Shown here: positions 8,604 through 16,749 of the stretch, piece after piece
Numbering within the stretch: position 1 is the first letter of the stretch
Layout: each line of letters opens with the position of its first letter
Assembly (NCBI RefSeq): GCF_001282115.1
Contig: NZ_LJBR01000312.1
Span: 1 to 37,256, forward strand
Origin: Streptomyces sp. NRRL B-24085
GTDB lineage: Bacteria; Actinomycetota; Actinomycetes; Streptomycetales; Streptomycetaceae
Reading direction: 5' to 3'
Length of the DNA stretch: 37,256 nt
The notes under the pieces: model-generated
Told to the model about the DNA's origin: nothing
What the model saw: only the letters and a program-made list of their open reading frames with translations
Databases searched by the model: none
Program-made: the position numbers and the translations under genes

Positions 8604-8652
8604 GCCCTGTCAGGGCCACCGCTCGGCAGAGGCGGTGCACAGGCACCGCCTC
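8604..8652 (-). promoter_or_regulatory. Leader hairpin and dyad upstream of the APC permease
   Basis: A perfect 10-bp stem with a four-base loop (8629-8638 with 8643-8652; arm GAGGCGGTGC) sits 40 bases before the permease start. It is followed, toward the gene, by the dyad GCCCTG-T-CAGGGC at 8604-8616. The hairpin could be an attenuator or RNA-stability element, and the dyad a protein-binding site. No known riboswitch consensus was recognised. Confidence 0.45.
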
Positions 8653-9068
8653 GACACGATCATCGAGTATCCGGTCCGGTGAAAGGCACCGTTCACCCCG
8701 TACCCCTTCGACGGAGATCGATGAGAGAGCGGGCGTATGCCTCAGCCCACAGGCGCGGCAGCGGGGCGCCGCGGGCCGCGAGGTCGAAGTCCTGCTCTTC
8801 GAGCTGGTGCGCGCGGATATCACCTGGACACCCGACGACCGCCTGCAACAGCAATGCTGCGCCCAGCCGAAAACCCGAATTCTGTCTTTCACCGCTGCGC
8901 AAGTCCGTCCAGGGCGTCTACACCGTTGGCGGGGCTGTGTGGGCTGCGGAGTAGGCCCTTGGAGTGGCCCGTGGCGGGCCGAGTGGCGTGGGACAGGCCG
9001 TCGTGGCGTGTCCATTGGCCGGTCCCTGCGCTTCCCGGAGGCTGACGACCGGACCAAAGGCTCAATAA
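8653..9068. other. No convincing gene; possible C-terminal protein remnant
   Basis: This stretch of about 415 bases lies between the permease leader and the DUF6233-like relic. One minus-strand frame (about 8693-8800) reads like the end of a real protein (LEEQDFDLAARGAPLPRLWAEAYARSL), but it has no credible start or recognisable family. I regard it as gene debris. Confidence 0.4.
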
Positions 9069-9410
9069 GTCGATGATGTGGAGCTGGGTGTCGGGTTGGC
9101 AGTGGGTGCGGGCGCGCGGCCCGTGGCAAGGAGCCGCGGGCTTCATCACTGCTGATGGGGCGGTGGTGGGAGCCGATCATGCGGCAGTGGTCGGCATGGA
9201 CTTGGACAGGCGGTCCACCGGTGCCGATGCCGACCTCGACGACCCACTCCGCAAGCCGCGGCCGCCCCTTGCGCCCGTGGTCCTCTTCCGCGTGCCAGCA
9301 GTTCCAACTGCGCGATCTTGACGTCGATGCGGGCCGACCAGGGCCGGGGTGGCGCCACGCCGCACCAGAGCTTGTCCGACGATTTCCGTCATCGCCCGGA
9401 AGTCGGCCAC
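9069..9410 (-). pseudogene. Frameshifted DUF6233-like small protein relic
   Basis: Successive minus-strand frames give MADFRAMTEIVGQALVRRG, then APPRPWSARIDVKIAQLELLAR, then EEDHGRKGRPRLAEWVVEVG followed by IGTGGPPVQVHADHCRMIG and RPISSDEARG, and finally RTHCQPDTQLHIID. Joined together these follow the layout of actinomycete DUF6233 proteins: a basic helix, then a WxVExGI..PPVxVH..C segment and a terminal THCxPDT motif. At least three frame changes are needed, so the gene is dead. The family name is from memory of the motif pattern and is less certain than the frameshifts. Such proteins are typical of Streptomyces accessory DNA; their function is unknown. Confidence 0.5.
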
Positions 9411-9759
9411 GCGGTGTCAGGTGCGTGCTCTGGGGGGTGCCGGGGGTAGGCCCACGTACTGGACGTACTTGGGTCTGTGCCCGGTGCGGCGAAGGGGATC
9501 CGCCGTCCGAGCCCTGCGCAGCAGGTTCGAGGATGGGGGCGCGTGAGCAGGGTGCCGGGCCGTAATCCATATCCCGCTGTTCCGACCTTCTCCGCGGTCC
9601 TGCGGCGCATGAACGGCATCGAACGATGAGTTCCGATGCGAAGCGAGGTCTTCTTGGGCGGACGTGCTCATGAGAGGCCGATGGAGGCGCTGGTCGGTCC
9701 TTGGAAGACGGGCGCGTGCGTACGCCACTAGCCTTGATGACCGATGAGGAGACTCCAGC
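9411..9759. other. Intergenic, nothing recognised
   Basis: About 350 bases lie between the DUF6233-like relic and the DinB-type gene. The minus-strand frames here read as low-information Arg/Pro/Ser-rich sequence. The last 25 bases carry the GAGGAGACT ribosome site of the downstream gene. No repeat, RNA or protein family was recognised. Confidence 0.4.
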
Positions 9760-10296
9760 GTGAGCGACATTGTGGTCCCGAAAATCATCCGACCTGAGCG
9801 CACGCTTTCGGGTCCCTGGCTGGAGGTGATCGCCTCTAATCTCGACTACCACCGAGCGACCTTCTTGTGGAAGTGCGAGGGGCTCTCGGAGCTACAACTG
9901 CGGCTACGTCCCGTCCAGTCATCGGCGTTGACTCTGCTGGGGCTCATGCGTCATTTGCAGGGGGTTGAACGTGCCTGGTTCCAGCGGACGTTGGCCAGCA
10001 CAACACCTCGCTACTTTCCCTATCGGACGTACGCCACCGCTGATGGTGGCGAGTGGTACGACGAGTTGGACGCCACGCCGGCCAGGGATGTCTACGAGGA
10101 CTACCTCAAGGCGTGCGAGGAATCGCGGCAGGCATTCTCGAAGGTGACCGTCGACGTCACGCGAATCGTGCCGAACCCGGAGTTCGGAGACACCGATGTG
10201 CGGTTCGTCCTTGAGCACGTGATCGAGGAGTACGCCCGCCACGTCGGCCATGCGGATCTCCTCCGGGAGGCCGTTGATGGAGTCACTGGCGAGTAA
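9760..10296 (+). CDS. DinB-family (DUF664) protein, mycothiol-transferase-like
   Basis: This 178-residue protein of the DinB/DUF664 four-helix-bundle superfamily is probably cytoplasmic. Features include SNLDYHRATFLWKCEGLSE with the first conserved His near residue 30, the central SALTLLGLMRHLQGVERAWF (conserved His near 66), and the C-terminal HVIEEYARHVGHADLLREAV (His near 160-164). These three His positions are where the family binds its metal. Members in mycothiol-producing actinomycetes act as thiol-S-transferases or maleylpyruvate-isomerase-like enzymes; the actual substrate is unknown. The GTG start is supported by GATGAGGAGA just upstream. It stands alone, with no operon partner. Confidence 0.88.
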   Translation: MSDIVVPKIIRPERTLSGPWLEVIASNLDYHRATFLWKCEGLSELQLRLRPVQSSALTLLGLMRHLQGVERAWFQRTLASTTPRYFPYRTYATADGGEWYDELDATPARDVYEDYLKACEESRQAFSKVTVDVTRIVPNPEFGDTDVRFVLEHVIEEYARHVGHADLLREAVDGVTGE

Positions 10297-10784
10297 CCTG
10301 CCGCCACGCCCTCGAAGCGTGCCTCATCCCGCCATGCGGCAGATCTGCACAGCCCAGGCCGACGGGCCCCCGTGAGTACTGACTGGTCATCAGGGGTATT
10401 GCGGGCCTGCGCGGGCCTGCCATGGCCACAGACCGCTATCGGCGCGGCATACGGATGATGGCGTTCGGCGGCTTGGAGCACGCGGCAGCAGGCAGCCGTC
10501 AGTCGAAAAGCCAGGGCACCCCAGTTTCGGTACCGATCTTGTCCGGTGCGGCCGATTCCGGCGGCGGGGATGGCTTCAGGAGTGACTGGCTGTCGCTGTG
10601 GGCCGGTGGGTCGGCGGATCCAGGGTGGACGCGATTCCACAGCCGCGTACGCCCATACACCGGCCCTCACCGGTCGCCTTCCCTGCGGCTAGTCACCCGG
10701 GAGGCTGAATTGCGTGGCGGGGCGGGCGGATGGCGCATGAGGCCGGTCCGGCTGGGAGATGCACCGGTGAGCGGCGTTGTTGCT
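10297..10784. other. Intergenic, nothing recognised
   Basis: Nearly 490 bases between the DinB-type gene and the tandem repeat upstream of the GH16-type gene. Both strands have open frames, but they read as unstructured Arg/Gly-rich sequence with no family resemblance. A short direct duplication (GCGGGCCTGC twice, near 10408-10427) is the only local structure noted. Confidence 0.4.
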
Positions 10785-10816
10785 GACCGCAAGACCGCAA
10801 GACCGCAAGACCGCAA
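10785..10816 (+). repeat. Four tandem copies of GACCGCAA before a start site
   Basis: Four perfect head-to-tail copies of the octamer GACCGCAA fill 10785-10816 and abut the GGAGAG ribosome site (10817-10822) of the GTG-initiated GH16-type gene at 10828. Perfect short tandem repeats in this position are prone to slippage, which would change leader length or structure. Eight bases is not a multiple of three, so any upstream in-frame extension would also be shifted. Confidence 0.9.
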
Positions 10817-10827
10817 GGAGAGCGCAG

Positions 10828-11547
10828 GTGAGAGACGTCGTTTTCAGCGCCGATTTCTCCTCGGAACGCCAGTGGGTGGCGGGCCGGTCCTGGGCCTATC
10901 CGGACGGAGGGCCGACCAATCCGGGCGACGACAAACTCGATCACCTCACCGCGGATCCCGCTTACTCCCGGCTGGGGACGTTCAAGGCCCGGCGCAGGAC
11001 GGACGGCCTGTGGGACACCGGGCTGCTGACCACCGAGGGGAGCGCCGATGGGTTCATGCTGCGCACCGGGGACCACCTGGAGGCCACGGTACGCCTGCCC
11101 ACCCGACTCGGTGCCTGGCCCGCTGTCTGGACCTGGCGGGACGGTGGCAATGAAGTCGACGTCTTCGAATACCACCCCGACAACCCTGACCTTCTGGAGC
11201 TGACCAACCACGTCCGGCAGGGCCAGGGTTACGTCCGTCACGACGCGGTGCGTCCAGGGGCCGTCCTGGATCTGGGCGTGACCTTCGGGCGGCGCAGTGT
11301 GGTGTGGACACTCGGCGGCGAGCGGATCTTCGCCGACAGACGGGGCGTGGGCTCCGGTTGGCGGGCCTACCTCATCGTCAACCTGTCGGTGTGCGCGGGC
11401 GGTTACCACCCCGCTCCCGAACCCGAGACCGCCGAGATGTCCTACGAGGTGCGCAGTCTTGTGGTCACCAGGACGACCGTGAGCTCTCTGGAGGAGGACC
11501 CGTCCGAGACGGACCGGTCCGGAGGCCACCTTGCGGAAGGAGTCTGA
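10828..11547 (+). CDS. GH16-type beta-glucanase-like protein without signal peptide
   Basis: This 239-residue protein has the concanavalin-like GH16 fold signature. The catalytic motif ExDxxE is present as EVDVFE, with Glu109 (nucleophile), Asp111 and Glu114 (acid/base), preceded by WPAVWTWRDGGN, the usual aromatic strand. Upstream are DGLWDTGLLTTEG and the substrate-cleft strand GDHLEATVRLP. Family members hydrolyse beta-1,3/1,4-glucans or related polymers and are usually exported; this one begins MRDVVFSADFSSERQW with no hydrophobic signal, so it is either cytoplasmic, exported another way, or mis-started. GTG 10828 is chosen because GGAGAG lies just upstream; in-frame alternatives extend only into the GACCGCAA repeat. 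Substrate unknown. Confidence 0.8.
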   Translation: MRDVVFSADFSSERQWVAGRSWAYPDGGPTNPGDDKLDHLTADPAYSRLGTFKARRRTDGLWDTGLLTTEGSADGFMLRTGDHLEATVRLPTRLGAWPAVWTWRDGGNEVDVFEYHPDNPDLLELTNHVRQGQGYVRHDAVRPGAVLDLGVTFGRRSVVWTLGGERIFADRRGVGSGWRAYLIVNLSVCAGGYHPAPEPETAEMSYEVRSLVVTRTTVSSLEEDPSETDRSGGHLAEGV

Positions 11548-11796
11548 CCCGGGCCTGACCCGGGCGACTGTCCGGCGTTCAGGTCGCTCTCGCACGTACC
11601 TCGCTCGTGTCGCACCCGTCAGCGACGGTGCCCGCAGCGCACCCGGGGCGACGTCCGGATGCGGACGCCCTCTTCCCCGAGACCGGTGACAACGATCGCC
11701 GCCTTCGAGCGGCTCCAGGACCAGGCGACGGACGACCCGCGGCAGGACGGACGACCCGCCGCGGCAAGACACCCCTCGGTGCGATTTACTCTCCCG

Positions 11797-12285
11797 ATGG
11801 GTTCACGTACTTCTCCGAGCAGCGGGCGGGTCACGATACGGCGGGCGGTCGCGCAGGATGCCAAACGGCTCACGCGGCTCGTGCGTGGCTCAGGGGCCTA
11901 CGCGGGCAAGTACGCGGCCGCCGTCGAGGGCTACCGCGTCGGTCCCGATTACATCGAGGCCCACCGCACCTTCGTAGCCGTGGGCGGCGACGAGCACGGC
12001 GGCCGGATCCTGGGGTTCTACTCGCTCGTACTCGCCCCACCGGAGCTGGACCTGCTGTTCGTCGCCGACGAAGCACAAGGACGAGGGATCGGACGGCAGC
12101 TCGTCGCGCACATGCAGGCCGAGGCCGGGGCCGTGGGTCTGGACCATGTCAAGGTCGTCTCGCACCTACCCGCCGAGGACTTCTACCACCGCGTGGGTGC
12201 GGTGCGGACCGGGACCGAGCCCGCGAACCCGCCCGCCGTGCCGTGGGACCGTCCCACGTTCGAGTTCCGCATTCCCTCGAAGTGA
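11797..12285 (+). CDS. GNAT-family N-acetyltransferase
   Basis: This cytoplasmic acyl-CoA-dependent acyltransferase has about 162 residues. The GNAT fold is clear: strand VTIRRAVAQDAKRLTRLV, strands ILGFYSLVLAP and ELDLLFVADEAQ, the acetyl-CoA pyrophosphate loop QGRGIGRQL, and the C-terminal AEDFYHRVGAVRTG. The acceptor is unknown. ATG 11797 gives a compact protein, but no good ribosome site precedes it; GTG 11779 and earlier in-frame starts are possible, and leaderless translation cannot be excluded. The next gene is convergent. The 230-base gap downstream (12286-12518) contains nothing I recognise. Confidence 0.88.
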   Translation: MGSRTSPSSGRVTIRRAVAQDAKRLTRLVRGSGAYAGKYAAAVEGYRVGPDYIEAHRTFVAVGGDEHGGRILGFYSLVLAPPELDLLFVADEAQGRGIGRQLVAHMQAEAGAVGLDHVKVVSHLPAEDFYHRVGAVRTGTEPANPPAVPWDRPTFEFRIPSK

Positions 12286-12518
12286 CGCGGTGTCGCCGAC
12301 AGCATCCCCTTGTGCCGTCCGGACCGTACCGTCGGCTCCTTGGCATGGGCCGCCCATGGTCCCCCTTCAGGCCCAGCCGGTGACATTCCCCGGCTCTCGC
12401 CGCCAGGACGACGGTGACGCCCAACTGTTTCTGCCCGTGCTGCGCGCCCACCCCGCCGACCCGCCTGCTTCGTCGCATGGCTGTCCGTACCGCTCGCACA
12501 GCACGGGCACCGATCGCG

Positions 12519-13505
12519 TCAGAGGGCGCTCGTCGTCTGCTCGCCGGAGGCGCTGCCTGCGAGCCACTGCTCCCATCCCAGATTGAAGTCGGCGTAGCCG
12601 TTGTCGGCCGCGGCCTTGCCGCGGGGTGAGCCGGTGATGGTGATGGGATCGCCCTGCTTGACCTGACCGTAGAACCACTTGGCGTCCGCCAGGGACAGGT
12701 GGACGCAGCCGTGTGAGCCGCGTGCGCTGCCGCTGCCGGGGTTCGGGTCACCGGTCGAATAGTGGACGTAGGTGCCGGACTGGGTGAGGTGGATGTCCCA
12801 GGGCAGTGTCAGGTCGTAGTAGTCGGGGCTGCCCTTGTCGCAGCTGATGCCGACGCTGCACGAGGTCATGTGGACCTTTTCCTGCTTGTCGATGACGGCC
12901 ATCGTGCCGTTCCACGTCGGGTACTCGGCGCTGCCCGCGTTGATGGACAGGGTGCGTACCGGAGCGCCGTTGCGGGTGACCTTCATGGTGTGGCCGGTCA
13001 CTGAGACGTCCGCGCGCACGTCGTCACCGATCTTGAAGGTGTGCGTGTAGCCGTGTACGCCGTAGCGTCCGTTGCCGTTGCTGACGCCGGTCAGGTCGGC
13101 GTCGATCTTCACCGTCGTACCGGAGGGCCAGTACGTCTTCGGGCGCCAGTCGGCGCGCTTGTCGCCCATCCAGTGCCACGCTCCGGCCACCGGCTGGGAG
13201 GCGCTCACCTTCATGTGCTTCTCCACGGTGGCCCGCGCCTTCGCCGCGACAGGGTTCGTGAAGATCACCGAGATCGGCATGGCCACGCCGACCGTGGTTC
13301 CCGTCTGCGGGGTGATGGTCTCCAGCAGCATCGGCGGGCCCGCCGGCTTCGTGGGGGACGGAGAGGCGCTCGCACTCGGCTTTCCCGACGCCTTCGCGTC
13401 GTCGCCGCTCGCCTTGTCACTGCCGCCCCCACCGCAGGCGCTCGCGCCCAGCAGTGTCACCCCGGTGACGAATGCGACCCATATGCTGCCCTTGCGCCGT
13501 CCCAC
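12519..13505 (-). CDS. L,D-transpeptidase lipoprotein (YkuD domain)
   Basis: This 328-residue cell-wall enzyme makes 3-3 peptidoglycan cross-links or attaches proteins, acting outside the membrane. From GTG 13505 the protein reads a basic tip, a hydrophobic core and a lipobox-like LGASAC (Cys24 lipidated), a Ser/Pro/Lys-rich linker, an Ig-like domain (ISVIFTNPVAAKARATVEKH), then the YkuD catalytic domain ending in RGSHGCVHLS with His265 and nucleophile Cys267. This matches actinobacterial Ldt enzymes of the LdtMt2 layout. An ATG at 13616 would add 37 residues ahead of the signal, which is atypical, so the internal GTG is preferred though its ribosome site is modest. Convergent with the acetyltransferase. 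Confidence 0.92.
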   Translation of the reverse strand: MGRRKGSIWVAFVTGVTLLGASACGGGGSDKASGDDAKASGKPSASASPSPTKPAGPPMLLETITPQTGTTVGVAMPISVIFTNPVAAKARATVEKHMKVSASQPVAGAWHWMGDKRADWRPKTYWPSGTTVKIDADLTGVSNGNGRYGVHGYTHTFKIGDDVRADVSVTGHTMKVTRNGAPVRTLSINAGSAEYPTWNGTMAVIDKQEKVHMTSCSVGISCDKGSPDYYDLTLPWDIHLTQSGTYVHYSTGDPNPGSGSARGSHGCVHLSLADAKWFYGQVKQGDPITITGSPRGKAAADNGYADFNLGWEQWLAGSASGEQTTSAL

Positions 13506-14629
13506 GAACTGCCCCGTCTTCTCGCTCTTCGGCCCTGACGGGCCCGTCCCTCTGTCAGACAAGGACGGTGCGGGTCGCAGTTGCGTGTGCCGCGTAAAAC
13601 GTGTCCCAAGACTCACTTCCCCGTGGGGGCAGGGCAGCGATCGCCTCCGTGCCGCGCCCGGAAGCTTCGGCTACTCGCCTCCGTCGTCACGCAGGCCGGA
13701 CACCGTCGCCACCCCAGGGCCGTCCGTCGATCCACGCAAGGCAGCGCCGTCGGCGCGGACGGCGGCAGGTCGTGCACCGGTGCTCGTGCGCCGCTTCTCG
13801 CGCCGGCCCACCTCAACGCGGCAGCCGACGGTCCGACGCCTTTGCCAGGGGTGGCCCACGGGTCGGAGGACCCCACCACGGGCAGAAGCCCAGCCCAACC
13901 CGGGTCCCGCACAGGGCACGATCCGGAATCGTGCTTCACGCGTTCCGCACCTAACGCATTCCGCCAAGGTGGGAATCGAATCGGTTCCGCGCAAGCGCTT
14001 CGACGAGATGGTACGACCGGCGATGGGCGGGGGCAATGGCGCGCCGCACGCCGAAGACGGTGCCCCAGGACGGGCCGCGGACCGCGCATCGGCCCGTGCT
14101 GTGCGCACTGCCCCCTCGTCAACCGATGTTCGGCGACCATGCCCCAGGTCAGTGGCACCGCGCGAGGTACCTGAGCGATCGCGCCCCGGCCATCGGCCCC
14201 ACCCGGACGACGTGACGCGCCGAGTCGACGTGAGGGCACACCGCCGGTTGCCCACCGTCACACCGGAGCCGCTCCAGTGGACCGGTCGACGGCGATCCGG
14301 GCGCCTCGGTGATCGAACCGATTCGGCGCCCGGGCCGACCCGAGGAGGTCGTGGCTCTTGACAGCGCCGCTGAATCGGGAGCACCGTCTCCCCCCGAAAC
14401 CCCTCTGCAATCCCGTCGTAAGAACGGCACCTTCGCGCGCTTCGGCATGTGCCAGCACCACCAGTACAGAACCGACTGGATACCGCCGACACGGTAGGGA
14501 GATCGGATGGGAACGACCCGTACGAGACGCCATGTGCCGGTCGGGCGCGGTGGCGTCCGACGACTGCTCGCGGTGTTACGGCGCCGCGGAAGGCCGGCGA
14601 ACGAGCCGGTCCAGGCGTCTGTCGCATCG
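13506..14629. other. Gene-poor 1.1 kb stretch
   Basis: No credible gene was found here. Long open frames exist on both strands but give Arg/Pro/Gly-rich sequence without family motifs, as expected from high-GC shadows. Small structures include the inverted repeat GCACGAT-CCGGA-ATCGTGC near 13918-13936 and the palindrome AAGCGCTT near 13993-14000. The stretch probably holds the L,D-transpeptidase promoter at its left end and decayed sequence elsewhere. Confidence 0.5.
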
Positions 14630-14643
14630 TGGGAGCGCTCCCG
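14630..14643 (+). promoter_or_regulatory. CebR-like palindromic operator
   Basis: TGGGAGCGCTCCCG differs at one base from TGGGAGCGCTCCCA, the established binding site of CebR-type LacI regulators of cellulose and xylan genes in streptomycetes. It is centred about 24 bases upstream of the GTG (14660) of the dead CBM13 gene, the position expected for an operator. The match is seen directly; occupancy by any regulator is inferred. Confidence 0.7.
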
Positions 14644-14659
14644 CAGTATTCAGTCGAAA

Positions 14660-15139
14660 GTGTTCACCCGGAGGGCGGCCACGGCGCTGCCAGCCGTCGG
14701 TGCACTCGCCGGGGCGTCGGCCACGACCAGGACTTACCGGGCCACAACGTTCGGACCGGACAGTGGCGGCTGAACTCCGCCGGCACGATCCCCGGCATCC
14801 AGTCCGGCCTCTGACTCCACCTCACCGGCGCCTTCGCGGCCAACGGCGCACTGGCCAAGCTGTGGACCCGCAACGGCGGCTCCAACCAGCGATGGAGTCT
14901 CAGCTGGGGGGAGTGGCTCCACTCCGCGGCTTGTCTCGCTACAGGCCGCGAGCCGCGGGCCGTGCAGGCCCCATCCGGGCTCCACCGACGCGGAGCCCGG
15001 CGCACCTCCGACCGTCCGACCTGGTCGTAGAACAGCCAACTGTGCCTGGACTCTACTTCGGCAGTAGCGACCCAGGCCGGCAACTGGACCAGTGCCGGGC
15101 AAGAACGCACCCGGCACCAACCAGGACTTCACCCACCGC
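14660..15139 (+). pseudogene. Relic of a secreted ricin/CBM13 lectin-module protein
   Basis: GTG 14660 opens a short signal-peptide-like sequence (MFTRRAATALPAVGALAGAS). The frame then stops at 14771-14773. In another frame the CBM13 pattern appears: WRLNSAGTIPGIQSGL, stop, LHLTGAFAANGALAKLWTRN and GGSNQRWSL. Further on, fragments QLCLDSTSAVATQAGNW and GKNAPGTNQDFTHR look like another repeat unit. The QxW-type units match those of the five intact neighbours, so this is a sixth, broken member of the cluster, lacking any visible catalytic domain. Frameshift, internal stop and diverged Cys/Asp codons show it is no longer made. The boundaries are approximate. It keeps a near-perfect CebR-like operator. 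Confidence 0.75.
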
Positions 15140-15225
15140 TGACCTGATCACGCCTCCGGAACGCCCACACGGACCGGTGGTTCGTTCACCCCCACCCACT
15201 GACCCGCACCCAGTGAGGAACGCTG

Positions 15226-16362
15226 ATGAAGAAGTACTGGGCACCTTTGGCCGCGGCACTGACGGCCACTCTCGGCTTGGGAGCCGCGTGGCCCGGCGCG
15301 GCCACCGCCGCCGAGGCGCCGCCCTCCGCCACACGGACCGCGGCCGCGGCCACGCCCCTGCGGGTGATGCCGTTGGGCGACTCCATCACCTGGGGTGTCG
15401 GCAGCCCGTCCGGAAACAGCTACCGCAGCTTTCTCGCGAACAAGCTGACGGCCGAGGGACACACCCTGGACTTCGTCGGCTCGGGGCGCAACGGCACCAT
15501 GTCCGACCCGGACAACGAAGGCCACTCCGGCTGGCGGATCGACCAGATCGCCGGCATCGCGGACTCCGTGCTGACCCGATACCGGCCGAACGTGGTCACC
15601 CTGGAGATCGGCACCAACGACCTGAACGGCAACTACCAGATCCCGACCGCGGCCGACCGCCTCCACGCCCTCATCGACCAGATCACCAGAGCCGTACCCG
15701 ACGCGACCGTCCTCGTCGGCACCGTGATCATCTCCACCAGCGGCACCGAGGAGGCCAACCGGCCCGCGTTCAACGCCAAGTTGCCCGGGATCGTCCAGGC
15801 CGAGCAGGCGGCCGGCAAGCACGTACGTCTGGTCGACATGAGCGCCCTGACCGCCGCGGACCTGTCCGACGCCCTGCACCCCAACGACAGCGGCTTCGCC
15901 AAGATGGCGGACGCCTTCAACGCGGGGATCCAGGCCGCGGACGCGGCGGGCTGGATCAAGCCGCCGGATTCCGCGAGCGGTCAGGTGCGCTCCGGGATCG
16001 CGGGGAAGTGCCTGGGGGTGAACGGCGGCAACAGTGCCAACGGGACCATCGCGGAGATCCGGTCCTGCGACGGCTCCGCCGCGCAGACGTGGTCGGCGCG
16101 CTCGGACGGCACCCTTCGGGCGCTTGGGAAGTGCCTCGACGCGGCCGGCCGCGGTACCGCGAACGGCACCAAGATCGTGATCTGGGACTGCAATGGCGGG
16201 ACCAACCAGCAATGGCAGACGTACAACGGCGGCTACCGCAATCCGGTCTCCGGCCGCTGCCTCGACGACCCCAACGCGTCCACGGTCGACGGCACGCAAC
16301 TTGTCCTGTGGGACTGCAACGGCGGAACGAACCAACAGTGGACCGCTCTGCCGGTCTCCTGA
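15226..16362 (+). CDS. Secreted SGNH/GDSL esterase with CBM13 lectin module
   Basis: This 378-residue exported esterase is likely a carbohydrate (acetyl) esterase. A Sec-type signal covers residues 1-~28 (MKKYWAPLAAALTATLGLGA, cut near ATA-AE). The SGNH domain (~45-245) shows block I PLGDSITWG with Ser53, block III IGTNDLNGN (129-135) and block V DALHPND with Asp215 and His218. A ricin-type CBM13 domain follows (~253-378), with three repeat units ending AQTW, NQQW and NQQW. Such fusions remove acetyl groups from xylan or related polymers while bound to the polymer. GTGAGGAAC precedes the ATG. It is separated from the next gene by a strong terminator, so it forms its own transcription unit. 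Confidence 0.92.
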   Translation: MKKYWAPLAAALTATLGLGAAWPGAATAAEAPPSATRTAAAATPLRVMPLGDSITWGVGSPSGNSYRSFLANKLTAEGHTLDFVGSGRNGTMSDPDNEGHSGWRIDQIAGIADSVLTRYRPNVVTLEIGTNDLNGNYQIPTAADRLHALIDQITRAVPDATVLVGTVIISTSGTEEANRPAFNAKLPGIVQAEQAAGKHVRLVDMSALTAADLSDALHPNDSGFAKMADAFNAGIQAADAAGWIKPPDSASGQVRSGIAGKCLGVNGGNSANGTIAEIRSCDGSAAQTWSARSDGTLRALGKCLDAAGRGTANGTKIVIWDCNGGTNQQWQTYNGGYRNPVSGRCLDDPNASTVDGTQLVLWDCNGGTNQQWTALPVS

Positions 16363-16469
16363 GCACCTGACCCCGCTTCAGCGAGGCAGCACTGGAACTT
16401 CAGGTGAGGTGACCCTGCGCGCAGCGCGTGTTCCTGCCCCCTGATCGCTTCGGGGTGTCCGGAACATAC

Positions 16470-16507
16470 ACCCGCGTCCGGCACGGCGGCCGTCGCCGGA
16501 CGCGGGT
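16470..16507 (+). terminator. Strong terminator hairpin after the SGNH esterase gene
   Basis: A perfect 13-bp stem (16470-16482 with 16495-16507; arm ACCCGCGTCCGGC) has a 12-base loop that can itself fold (ACGG with CCGT). It begins 108 bases after the stop at 16362 and ahead of the next unit's promoter region. Confidence 0.75.
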
Positions 16508-16749
16508 TCCGGCATGCCCTCCGCAGGTTCTGATCAGGCGCGATACATGGGATGGATCAGAGCCCGATTGTGGGTGACGAGCGTATTGACTCGATGAGAG
16601 GTCTGTGGAATCACTAGGACATGGGATGTCTGAGTGGTTCCCGTGGGACTCTTGAGCGCCCACGCCGGTGGCCGCGACGGTCCCCGAACATCCCGTTCGA
16701 CCAGGCACGGCAATCTCTGTCCCCTTCCCCCACAGCCCCGAGGAACAGA
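16508..16749 (+). promoter_or_regulatory. Probable promoter region of the GH54-GH59-GH29-CE1 operon
   Basis: The 242 bases between the terminator stem and ATG 16750 should hold the operon promoter. TTGACT at 16586-16591 is a good -35-like hexamer, but the -10 options downstream (around 16610-16620) are weak, so the exact promoter is unsettled. No CebR-like or TGGGNACGTNCCCA box was found here. GAGGAA at 16739-16744 is the ribosome site for the GH54 gene. Confidence 0.35.

Noticed and set aside
8604..8652. c-di-AMP (ydaO-type) riboswitch
   Set aside because: The structure is too short and lacks the conserved junctions of that class.
8590..9852. Long N-terminal extension of the APC permease frame
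   Set aside because: The extension is Arg/Pro/Ser-rich with no homology, runs through the DUF6233-like relic in the wrong frame, and lacks a ribosome site; normal family starts are at 8589 or 8580.
10785..10816. CRISPR-like array
   Set aside because: Units are 8 bp with no spacers; it is a simple tandem repeat.
13991..14000. AAGCGCTT palindrome as a LacI/IclR operator
   Set aside because: No gene or promoter follows, and an 8-bp palindrome is expected by chance in GC-rich DNA.
14507..14773. Independent small Arg-rich protein from ATG 14507
   Set aside because: Its second half is the signal-peptide part of the CBM13 relic and its first half spans the CebR-like operator, so a separate gene is unlikely.
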